Of a DNA stretch of 64,000 bases, positions 54,245-64,000 are shown piece by piece. Both the position numbers and the translations under genes were made by a program. This DNA comes from Lagopus muta (lineage: Eukaryota; Chordata; Aves; Galliformes; Phasianidae): contig NC_064433.1 in the NCBI RefSeq assembly GCF_023343835.1, forward strand, positions 67,230,032-67,294,031, written 5' to 3'. The notes beneath the pieces were generated by a model. It was not told the DNA's origin and ran no database searches. It worked only from the letters and a program-made list of their open reading frames with translations. Each line of letters starts with the position of its first letter. Position 1 is the first letter of the stretch.

Positions 54245-57200
54245 CTAAAAGAAAAAGAAAAAAGAAAAAACACTGATTCCCACAAAACTTGAAAGGAAGT
54301 TTGAAGTCTATGCACATGTTCAAGACTAGGATGGAAGGGGCTTTGGGCAACCTGGTCTACTAACAGCAGAGAGATCACAACTAGATGACTTTTAAGGTCC
54401 TTTCCAACCCACACCATTTTATGACTCACAAGCACAAACACTGGCAAGTTTGGAAACAGGAAGGAATGACGTATTGCCTCTGCATCCTTATGGGCAGAAA
54501 GAATAATCAAGCAAAGGCTTGATTAGAAAAGAACAAGCACATTCAGTCACTGTCCCTTTGACTGCCACTCTGCAAACATAGCAGTCCAAGCCTGAAAAGC
54601 ACCTCAGGTAAGTGCCTTGTTATGCAACATCTGCTGGAAGGTTCATATGTGAGACAGCTCAGTGTTAATTTTGGAAGACTGGAATTCACCATTTGGGTGT
54701 TAAAATCTCACACCATACGTATGTTATCTTTCAAGCCCCTCAACATTTACTGTTTACAAAGGCAACGGTGCAGTTTTCAAGTAAATATTTCCAACTTTTT
54801 CTTTTAAAGGAAGTGAAAAAACAGCACTCACCATTTGTTTGAAAAGGCACATTGGTGTAAGCTCTGCTGAAGTAATCATTGAGGAGCCTTCTGAGCAAGT
54901 CTAAGGCAATGTAAGCAAGACTTGTGTAGACATAACATGCGATAGCCAGGACCACTGAGTAAGAGCCTACTATTCCACAGGCCAGTATGTTCAGCTGAAA
55001 GGGAGAAGAAAAACAACTTGAGGAAACTGACCAACACTGTACTCTCCCACCTTTTCAATGCAAAATTTTATCAGTTCTACCAAAAGAATTTGGCACCCTA
55101 CACCCTGTTATCCAGGCATCCTATTCAGACAGCATAGGTAGGCCAATAAAAGCGTTGCTGGTCGTTGTGTGCAAAGCTGCAAAAAGATCATTGCTTTGCT
55201 TATGAACCATTTAGTACAAGTAGCAGCAAACAGGAACTCCTTAGAGCTGATCCTGTGCTGAAGCTGTGTTCGATCTTCTACACATCCCACGGAGCTGCAT
55301 TTTGGATAATGGTCTGAAACCCTTTTTCCCCTCCTCCCAGGGAGGAAGAACACATTACTTACAATTCTTGGACAGCCAACAAAAAGCACTGGAATCATCA
55401 AGGCTACAGAAGAAAAGGTCACCCAGAACACAACATCATCACGGAACACCCTGTAGTCTCCTGCAAAGACACCATAATTCCACAAGTAACTTTCTAGCAT
55501 TAGTAAGACAATCACTTTTTCTCCCCCTAAGTGCTCGTAGTGGTAAGCTTTTCTCTAAAGATTCTGTACATTCAGAAATTTTAGAAATATCTGGAGTATA
55601 ACATGGAAAAGGTTAACTTTTGAGCTCAAATGCCAATTTAAGTGCACTGTTAGTCAGAACAGAAGGATTGTTCCAGTTTAGCACAGGTCCTAAACTGGGA
55701 AACAGATCTTGGTCTTCACTGAAAAATTTGCTTGATGTATACATTACTCATCTGATAAAAGTGAAAAGCAGAGTAGTTCTATCTATTAAGAAACCATTTT
55801 ATTGCCTATACACTTCTACAGTTTATAAACCCCTGTATCAACATAGGTTTTATTATAGGGACCTGGTACAAGTGCAGCCACTGCAATGTATGGCAAGAAG
55901 CTCTTTTGGCTTTAGAAAGAATAATTAAGTTACTTGATTAAATGATACTTTGCTTCCCCTGCTTTCAAAGGCCTGTCAGCTAAACAGGGGACTAGCTGAC
56001 TCTCACTCACTATTTTAGTCTTGTAAAGAGCAACCAGGGAATGCATGGATTATTACACAATCACTGAGTAAAGCAGACAATCTTTGAAAGGAAAAACTGC
56101 CCCACCAGGAGATCTTAAGTAGGAAAGCCAGAAAGGAATGCATTTATGAGATTTAAAGGTACAGCAAAGAAAGTAGTGCAGCTGATGCCTCGATGTTCCT
56201 GAGGGATTTCAGCTCAGAAGCCTTTCTTGCTTTGCCCATTTTTCCTCTTAAGGAAATAGTTCTAAAAACACCTGTGATGCCAGTTCAGCTGCAAATACAA
56301 CTTTGAGTCTTACAGTAAAGTGCTGCCACAGCATTGCACTGCAGTACGATAAAAGGTAATAACAACAGCTCCTCTTAATCCATGATGCCTTCATGCCTGA
56401 AGCCTCAGAGTCAGACCACAGATTTTCGACTGTAACTTGCTCTGAATCAGAGAACAAGACAGACAGCACATGCCTGCCTGGAGCAGAGATGGTATTAGAT
56501 TACTGAAATGCAAGCTGCTCAGGTAGGAAGAATAAGCAGTTTCCTTTTCCCACCAGTGTTGATTCCCCAAGTAGCTTTAGTTGCAGCACACCTGAAAGAA
56601 AGCTTCAGGGACATCCCTAATGCCTCCAAAACCAGAAAGGGAAAAAAAAAAAGAAAAAAAATCACACTAAGATATACCAGATAGGGGCATTTGTTTTAGA
56701 GCCTTGGAGTCTTGAAATATAGAAGGGAAGCATCACTCAATAGTCACTTCACAGCAGAATATTTCAGTACATACCTAGCGGGGTAAAGAAGACCATTGAT
56801 GAGAAGAGAAATCCCAGCACAAGTCCAATAATCAACATACAGAGTAGCACAGAGCCAAGTCTCCACCAGCTTGCAACCAGAAGAATCCCTCCAGTAATCC
56901 CAGCTACTGCTGTCAAAATAAGACGCACTGAAAAATAAAATAGGAAATTCTAAACTAAGAACTGTGGCAGCATTCTGAAAAATTCAGTTTTTGCAATAAC
57001 ATATTCAACAGTTTTGCTTGCATGCTTGACCATTACCTAATGAAAGCCTTCTGAAAAACTTTCTGAAAAAAGCCCATATTTGTGCTTCATGCATTTCACC
57101 AACTCCACTCAGTAATGGAGAGTATGCTATTGAAAGGGTGACACAGTAGCAACACCTTCATTACAATCCTACGTACAAGAGTTTGCAGTACCACTATTAC

Positions 57201-60200
57201 AGCGTTATCTGAAATTCTCTACTCAGCTTTGAGTTCTCAGAGAAATTATGTTACAATAGACACTGCATTTTCAGAAAAGCATCTATATGAGATAGGATGT
57301 AATAAAGACAAAGGAACCAATTCTTGCCAGTCCAACAGACAGGTTGCAACTCCTTATTCCATTTCGCACTTAGAATCTGCACTGATCTGAAACTGAGGTC
57401 TACCTATTACAGAAGAGACAGGAAGGAAGCAGATTGCAAATTCCAGACAGTTTCTAAATCTACACCTCCCTTGGATAAATATGCAAATTTGTCTTTCATA
57501 GTTGCAGCTATTAATTTCCACTTTACTGTTTAAGGTTGAAAACAGTAACTACTCTGTTGTGTATTCAGCTGTTAGGGTAATCAGAGCTCAGGTCAAGTAC
57601 TCACATACTACACTTCTTTGTTTTTAATCTTTCCCAAGCCTAGCCAGCTGCAAGCACAACTTAAAAGATACAGAGCAATAATGTTTTGGGAAGAGGACAG
57701 GATATCCTGACATGTACTTACCATCATAACCAAGGCCAGTTACCCTAGTGATGAATACAAAGAAAAAGAATCCTGTGATTATGAATCCCATGAAGAATAA
57801 GTCTAGAGATAAGAGAAAAGGGATTAATATGATATATCATGTGATACTAAGTCTACTTCAGTACATCTTCAGGTCCCTCTGTTTTACAGCTAGGAAGGGA
57901 GATCTCAGCTCATTAGCTGTTAAGCACAAGGAGGCAGCCAACACTTTGTTCTGGAAAGGGCAGTTCCAAAGTACTTCAAATAAGCTAACAATTGCACACT
58001 TATATTTATGCCCCCCAGCATGCACCCTGGTTCTGGATTCCTGTTCTTGGAATACCAGAGACTTCTTGTTTTGAGCTCAGGAGATCTGACCCTGTTAAAG
58101 CAAAACTGTGGATCTAATTGACATGTAATTGCTAATAGGTGATTCTTAGCAAGTCACAGCAAGTTACACTTACGAAATTCCAATGAGAGTTATGAGAAGA
58201 AAAACCACTCCATACCTGTTTTCCAGAATCTGTGTCCAAAAAAGCAAGTGAAGAGACCAAGAACAGCAAGAGCAGTGAAGAATATTTTGGTAGAGAGTTT
58301 GCCTACAAGGAGAAAGAAAGGGTTACTAGAGCATTCTCTTCTAGTAATCCCAACAGCGACACTAACAAATGACAGCTTGTCATCACTTAGTCTGCCAACA
58401 ACATAACTGCTGCTCCTTCAGACTCACAGTGAGAAGGAATCTGCAGCACCTAACCTAACAAATATCTTTAGGAACTCCAACAGAATATTTAAATAGCTCT
58501 GGTCTAAGCTGCAGTCAAAAGCTTCCACTTACTCAAGAGACTGAAGTTTCCATAAGCATTAGTCATGCAGCCATAAGCTGTTGTTTGCAGAACCACTATT
58601 ACAGCGTTATCTGAAAATTCTCTACTCAGCTTTTAAATAGTCAGTACTACAGCAGTTAGTCTTTATCTTTGCAGCTTTTATCTTTATCTACAATAAATAT
58701 ACTTTTCATGCAACAGACAGGACCATCACCACCCCAGTACAGCTCATCTCTGTCTCCTAGAAATAATTCTTACTAATATTTAGGCTATATTTCTCTAGTT
58801 TTCTGAATTAAAGATTTTTATGCCCAGATGTCTCTTATGAGGTCACAAGACATTGAATTTGACAAGTCGCCCAAGTAATGATTAAGCAAATGAGGACAAA
58901 TCTTGCTTTATGAACCATATTCTATCCATTATTTTTGTTCCTTCAGTTTGCTCTTCTTGCACTTAAATTCTATAATTACATAACCGCATAGCAAGTAGTA
59001 AGACTTTGTAATCAGATTTCTATTGCTGGCATTATATTCATACTTGTTTTTAGGTCACTATCCCATTTCAAAGTATTTGCAAGTTACTGATTGCTATTAG
59101 CACCAGCACAATTCAAGAATTAGAGATGGACTCTAATCCAGACCATGTTTTATCAGCTTACTTTCACATACATCACCCAAAAAATAATTTAAAATCTGTG
59201 TATCCATTTCAAATGGAAAAAGCTGGAGGGAGACCATCGATCACTAATAGCTCTTCATAGACTAATTCTTTTAATTCTAGAATTTCTACTCAATGAAGAA
59301 GTAAATTCAAAGTAACAAAAATACATCAAGTATATATCTACACATGTAAAAAGCTCTCAAAAAAAAAAAAAAAAAACAACACCCCACCACTCAGCACATT
59401 GAAGCACAAGCTTGAATTGTACTCCAACATGTCCCAACTTACTAAGAGAAGAGCAGTTATCCACTAGGTCAGCAAAGCTGCAGGCGTATGTGTGCACAGG
59501 TATGTATGCAGCAGAAGTATTCCAAAGAGGATCCCATACTATGACATTGTAGATCACACCTTGCCCAGGGAGTGAGGAAAAGTATACATCTGTCTTATCA
59601 TCACTTGTCACTGTAAGCATCTGGAACAGTAAACAATATTTTTAATTGCAGAGACCTGCTTGTCACTATTTCTAATGCCATAGCAATGTACACAGCTAAA
59701 GTAATACTCAGCAGCTCAAGGAAGACCAACAAGAACTGAAACTGGAGCTCTGCTATCCTGAACCCTCTCTATACTACTAATTGAAATGTTAAAGGCTCAC
59801 AGGATTGACTCCACTTCCCCCAACACAAAGCAGTGCTTTCTGATGGCACATTAGGTTTTTCTACCCATGTTTTGTTCCTCCCCATTCGAGGGCATAGTCC
59901 AATTTTTTCTATCAGTCTTCTAGCTGCCCTCTGAAGCAGGGAGGCTGCTGTTCTACTCCCTAGCAAGGCCAAATAGGTCACGGCCACTGACATTCTCACC
60001 CTCCGTCCCTTCCAATCTCTTTGCTGGGAGTAGGTAAACATGCCAGAATTGTTTGTTCTACCATATCTGCTCTCTTCATGTCACTCCAAACTGGGGTCAG
60101 TTTCTAGTCCAGTTCAACTCAAGGAAGAGAACAACAAGGAAGAAAAAAGAATTTCACACAGTGCACTGCCAAGTGCCTCATAGACTGATGCTTCACACTT

Positions 60201-63060
60201 ACTTTAACACCATTAGCTTTGATACTTCGCACCTCAGACATCTTGCGTATGTGACTCATGAGCACCATCTCAGAAAGATTGTTCTCTGGTAAGAAATACT
60301 GGTAGACATCATAGCGCAGCCGCCATCTGGAGTTCTGACCAGTCCCTGAATCACAGGATGGTGGGTTTGCCCCTCTGCAATTACAAAGAGGTCAGCAACA
60401 TGCTTGACACAAAACCCTCATATGCATAATCTCCCACAGGATGTAACTTCCATTTCTTACAGCACCTTTTCCCCCCCTTTCTCTTCATCACTTACTTCTT
60501 AGATTACAAGTTGCAACAAACAATATTCCTACCAGTAGTTAGATGCTCAAAGTTTCCATTAAACCTTGTATTACCACCCTAGTCAAATATAGAGAAAGGA
60601 AGCACCAATATAGGGTCTAATCAGAGCACTAAAGCCCCCACTCATCTTTATTTATTTTTTAAACTACACACCTCATATATCCCAAATTCGCAGGGGCAAA
60701 CTTGATGCGAACATCAACCAGTGTGTAGTCTAGATAAATGTTGGGATCCACTTCCAAGTCAAATTCTAGATTGCAGCCTCCAGGTATAGGATCTAGAAAA
60801 CAAAAAAATAGCTGTAGTAGTTCTTATTTCTTTCTTACACAATATGAAGAAAAGTTTATGACCTCAGCAATGCATGCACCTGAAGGCATAGTCTGATGCT
60901 GAGTACCCAACATTGTTAGGCTCTAGTCCTACAGACAATACAAGTAATGTCACTGCAGTCACTAAAACAAATCCTAATACACATGCACAGCATTTTTCTA
61001 CTCAGAGGCTGAAGTCATGACAAGAACACACAATATATCTCACACACAAATCATAATTCAGTAATAAAAACAAACTTTGGCTGCCCCAAAGGGCTTACGC
61101 CATCTCCACCATCTGCTTGTACCATGCAAGATCACCACTTCTGAAAAAGCAACACTTCATTCCACAATTTGCTAATAGTAAGCAGAGCTGGTGCCCATTA
61201 AGAAAAAAAAAAGGGCAACATACCTTTCTCCATATAGGGAATAGAGATAGCTGTGCTTAGCACCTGGTTAGCATCCAGAGATCGAAGGTACCACGTACAC
61301 ACAGTCTGTTGAGGTCGAAGGATAGAAATGAGTCCTCTGTCCACACCAGTTCCTGAGCTGTTTGTAGATGGATTCTAGACAGAAACACATTATATAAACA
61401 AACAATTAATCGTGATCATGTTTTACCACAGCTAGACATATTGCACAGGAGTCACATTCCTGCCACAGACCTGCAGGGCATACATTCAGTGCCAGTTGCC
61501 ACTACAGGTGTATAGATACTGAATAATTACTAAAGGTATAAAGGGATTAGAATATCTCTTACAAAAAGGTGTAAAGGAACTGATGAGCATCCTGAGGAAA
61601 AGAACACCAAAACACCTCACTATCTCCACCAAAATGGAATCTACTTTATAACAGCTGGCTTTAACATGAGCCACGCCAGACAGTCACTGATCTAATCCTC
61701 AACATCACCACTCCTTTCAGAACCAAGAGCCTTGAGGTAAGATCAGACAGCAACAACTGCATCACTCATGGCTGTAACAACCAAGATTTGACATGTAGAC
61801 AAATCTTCACACAGAAAATGCCTTTTGTCCACAAGACCTATCCAAGGCAACACCATAATGAAGCACTTTACACCTGGCAGGCCCTAGGTTCGGCTCAATT
61901 TCATACCTTCAGAGGCAGGCCAGCCCTAAAAGCAGTACAAGCATATTCATGTGGCACTACCCTTGGCCTGGTAAAACCCATGCATGCAAGTACAGTCTGA
62001 ACTGACACAGCAGAAAGCTCTACAGCTGGTAATCAATGACAGAATAAGTATAGAAGTAATGCCTCCACTCTGGAATCCTGGGTATTTAAACAGTACAAAG
62101 ATGACTGAGCTGGGTGACTTGTGTTACAGGTTATTCACCTTCTAAGCTTCCCAGCATAGCCCTTGGCACACGATATATTCCCATTTGAAATACACTGACG
62201 GAACAGAGGAACTGGATGGCTGCTGTCATGCTGCCACCTACTACCTCCAGGTTAGTTTACATTCTGCTCAAATATCACTAATTGCCTCAGAGTACCATAA
62301 AAATCAGTACTTCAGATTACATCTCAGTAATGATGGGACAAAAACAAGGCTAGCATACAGCAGTAAGAATGCTTGTATTGCCAGCTAGGTGTAGCAGCTT
62401 TCACTGGAGTACTGTGAAATAATTTCTCCATATGCCACCAAACAAAAATCAACTCCAGAGAGGCAGTTGGGATAATGAGACACCATACCTACAGTAACTA
62501 TATACAAATAACGTGAACTGTAGACAGCTAAAAATCAAGAAGTGATCATAACAAGGCATCTGGCGACTGTCATGAATCTGTTTTTAATGAGATACATTGA
62601 TGGACACCGGTCAGCAGCCACATATCAAAAGTACCACTCTCATCAAGAGCAAAGAACACTGAAAAAAAATTAAGCCAGTTTCAAAATTCCGTTGCTATTC
62701 AGTCCTCTAAAATAGTCATCATGACACAAGAACATGAGAAAGTATTATTCTATTTTCAGAAATCCTAAAAGCACGTTAACTTTATGGCTCTTTTGTACTT
62801 ATATAGCCTCAATTCTATACGCTACATGTAAGGATGCCAACTCCTACTTCCTCTTTAGGGAAACAAAAGTAGTACTCAAGAACATAAATGACGCTCTTCC
62901 CATACCTTATCAAAAGATATCACCACATCACTTTGCTGTGCGTGTACTTGAAAAATGATGACCGTCACATTGCTTGCAATGTTCCTGATGACTGCTTCAA
63001 CTGGATTGGTCTGATTAAGCAGCACATTTCTGAATTTTCCCAAGGAGAGCTCAAGAAGAC
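53982..63060 (-). CDS. TM7SF3: Transmembrane 7 superfamily member 3 (TM7SF3), exons 2-12, first exon outside the window
   Basis: Eleven exons join in phase to 540 codons plus stop. Human TM7SF3 is 570 residues, so only the signal-peptide exon of about 28 residues is missing, beyond the right edge. The N-terminal half is a luminal/extracellular domain with N-glycosylation sites and paired cysteines (CTWYL, GGCNLEFDL, PPSCDSG). Seven hydrophobic segments follow in exons 7-12. A basic cytosolic tail ends QPAGERTPLLL, as I recall for the human protein. TM7SF3 is reported to be p53-induced and to dampen stress responses; its molecular activity is poorly defined. The gene converges on FGFR1OP2. The 3' UTR runs left toward 51.9 kb. 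Confidence 0.96.
54320..54424 (+). mobile_element. CR1 3' tail fragment in TM7SF3 last intron
   Basis: AGGATGGAAGGGGCTTTGGG, CAACCTGGTCTAC and then ACTAGATGACTTTTAAGGTC and CTTTCCAACCCACACCATTT. Plus orientation, antisense to TM7SF3, with its left end about 75 bases from the exon 12 acceptor. Confidence 0.8.
54832..54994 (-). CDS. TM7SF3: TM7SF3 exon 11 (sixth membrane segment)
   Basis: Encodes LNILACGIVGSYSVVLAIAC, YVYTSLAYIALDLLRRLL and SRAYTNVPFQTN. Acceptor CTTTCAG, donor AATG/GTGAGT, phase 1. Confidence 0.97.
55363..55460 (-). CDS. TM7SF3: TM7SF3 exon 10 (fifth membrane segment)
   Basis: Encodes GDYRVFRDDVVFWVTFSSVA then LMIPVLFVGCPRI. Acceptor GTCTTTGCAG, donor ATT/GTAAGT, phase 0 at its end. 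Confidence 0.97.
56775..56927 (-). CDS. TM7SF3: TM7SF3 exon 9 (third and fourth membrane segments)
   Basis: Encodes VRLILTAVAGITGGILLVAS, WWRLGSVLLCMLIIGLVLGF and SSMVFFTPL, two membrane spans joined by the short WWRLGS loop. Acceptor TTTTTCAG, donor CTAG/GTATGT. Confidence 0.97.
57722..57802 (-). CDS. TM7SF3: TM7SF3 exon 8 (second membrane segment)
   Basis: Encodes DLFFMGFIITGFFFFVFITR then VTGLGYD, a single very hydrophobic span. Acceptor TATCTCTAG, donor GATG/GTAAGT. Confidence 0.97.
58216..58302 (-). CDS. TM7SF3: TM7SF3 exon 7 (first membrane segment)
   Basis: Encodes KLSTKIFFTALAVLGLFTCF then FGHRFWKT. Acceptor CTTGTAG, donor ACAG/GTATGG. Confidence 0.97.
59443..59620 (-). CDS. TM7SF3: TM7SF3 exon 6 (end of luminal domain)
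   Basis: Encodes MLTVTSDDKTDVYFSSLPGQ, GVIYNVIVWDPLWNTSAA and YIPVHTYACSFADLVDNCSS. N-glycosylation site NTS. Acceptor ACTGTTCCAG, donor CTTA/GTAAGT. Confidence 0.97.
60203..60374 (-). CDS. TM7SF3: TM7SF3 exon 5
   Basis: Encodes GANPPSCDSGTGQNSRWRLR, YDVYQYFLPENNLSEMVL and IRKMSEVRSIKANGVK. Acceptor TAATTGCAG, donor AAA/GTAAGT. Confidence 0.97.
60672..60792 (-). CDS. TM7SF3: TM7SF3 exon 4
   Basis: Encodes DPIPGGCNLEFDLEVDPNIY, LDYTLVDVRIKFAPANLGYM. Acceptor TTTTCTAG; donor GAG/GTGTGT, a weaker GT site. Confidence 0.96.
61224..61374 (-). CDS. TM7SF3: TM7SF3 exon 3
   Basis: Encodes NPSTNSSGTGVDRGLISILR, PQQTVCTWYLRSLDANQV and LSTAISIPYMEK. Acceptor TGTCTAG, donor AAAG/GTATGT. Contains an NSS glycosylation site. 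Confidence 0.96.
62906..63060 (-). CDS. TM7SF3: TM7SF3 exon 2
   Basis: Encodes GLLELSLGKFRNVLLNQTNP, VEAVIRNIASNVTVIIFQ and SDVVISFDK, with NQT and NVT glycosylation sites. Enters in phase 1, so an upstream exon is required. The ATG at 63127 is intronic. Acceptor GGATTGCAG, donor AAG/GTATGG. Confidence 0.95.
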
Positions 63061-64000
63061 CTGCAATCCAAAAAAAGGAAAAAAAAAAAAAATCACTTGG
63101 TTTTTCATTCACATGGGAAGCAGTCATTGAGGGATTGGGAGCAGGGCTGGCCCAATATTTGCTGAGAAGACAGCAAGATATTTCATGCTACTTTCACTCA
63201 ATAAGCTCAGGCTCCAGAGGCTGCTGTACACAAAGCTATGCCTACAAGAAGGGATACAGCTCGGAAAATACTGTGCAGCCTGGCTTTCACCTAAGCATAT
63301 GGAACATCACAGAATCACAGGGGTTGGAAGGGACCTCAAGAGATTGAATCCAATCCCCCTGCCAAAGCAGGTACCCTACAAAATAGGTCACAGAAGTAGG
63401 CATCCAGTTGGGTCTTCGATATCTCCACAGAAGGAGACTCCACAACCTCTCTGGACATGATTTCCTGCCAGCCTCCTGTACAGCTGAGCTCATCAGCAAG
63501 CACCAGCTACAGGTGACCAACCAGTGCAACCAAGGGCAAGTACCCTTCAGCAAATATGAGGACTATTTGCTTTTCTCCAGATAGATGACAGTAAGCTCAC
63601 ATTAGTCAGCCAACAAGCACAAAATCTGCTAAACTTCTTGAGCAAATTTCCCAGTGATGGAAATTGCATCAAGGTCTCCAATAGCAAACTTGCTGTTTAC
63701 ATGCATATGCTTAACCATTTTCCATTATTTCACATGAGATTTGCTCACAAACTGTTCTTAATTATGAGGACTGCTGTTCCTAAATTCTGTATCTAGTTTC
63801 AATACAATCAATACTGTTTTTTCCTAGGATGAACACAGCTCTACCATCTGCTGTCATGTCAATTTAAATAGAAACACATGACCCAGGGTATAAGATCCTC
63901 TGAGAATCAGCTATGGCTTGTTGTTCAAGTCCTGCAAGAAAGCCTGGTTTCTCCTGATGCTGTGCTCTTGGGAAACACAAAATCTCAGGAGAGGGAAGAG
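63061..64000 (-). other. TM7SF3: TM7SF3 intron 1 (partial)
   Basis: No signal-peptide exon or CpG island is seen between exon 2 and the window edge, so exon 1 and the promoter lie further right. The interval contains one CR1 fragment. Confidence 0.7.
63306..63480 (-). mobile_element. CR1 3' fragment, antisense
   Basis: CACAGAATCACAGGGGTTGG, AAGGGACCTCAAGAGATTG, CAATCCCCCTGCCAAAGCAGG and GAAGGAGACTCCACAACCTC, the antisense 3' end of CR1, inside TM7SF3 intron 1. The right boundary is approximate. Confidence 0.88.

Overview
The window looks like avian nuclear DNA, most likely chicken or a close galliform. Genes are split into short exons with GT-AG introns, the main repeat class is 5'-truncated CR1 LINEs, and one intron carries a remnant of a Galluhop-like mariner. 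Three genes are recognisable as orthologues of a human 12p11-12 block (INTS13, FGFR1OP2, TM7SF3) in the same order and orientation. No tRNA, rRNA, CRISPR array or prokaryotic operon was seen.

Layout. (1) About 2.5-10.8 kb, plus strand: a dystroglycan-like gene, a divergent paralogue of DAG1, in five coding exons. It encodes about 1186 residues: signal peptide, cadherin-like and second alpha-dystroglycan N-terminal domains, furin-like site, long Ser/Thr/Pro region, second cadherin-like domain, SEA-like domain, membrane segment and a PPxY-bearing tail. (2) 10.8-15.3 kb: intergenic, with a nested CR1 cluster at 11.8-13.1 kb. (3) 15.3-35.8 kb, minus strand: INTS13, 16 coding exons joining in phase to exactly 706 codons. 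(4) 35.2-36.2 kb: a CpG island between INTS13 and FGFR1OP2 with repeated TCGCGAGA elements, a shared head-to-head promoter. (5) 36.0-47.96 kb, plus strand: FGFR1OP2, 215 residues, with a long 3' UTR. (6) 48.2-48.9 kb: CR1 between two convergent genes. (7) 51.9-64.0 kb, minus strand: TM7SF3, with its first exon beyond the right edge.

How the genes relate. INTS13 is a subunit of the nuclear Integrator complex, FGFR1OP2 is a coiled-coil SIKE-family/STRIPAK-associated protein, and TM7SF3 is a seven-pass membrane protein. They are neighbours but not a pathway. INTS13 and FGFR1OP2 share a bidirectional promoter; FGFR1OP2/TM7SF3 and the dystroglycan-like gene/INTS13 are tail to tail.

The most unusual object is the dystroglycan-like gene. 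It keeps the intron position I recall for DAG1, a furin-type RQQRR/Q site followed by a TPTPT motif, and two PPxY motifs. It appears to have lost the Gly-Ser autocleavage site in the SEA-like domain and the basic juxtamembrane cluster. Comparisons with human proteins come from memory of those families, not from a search.
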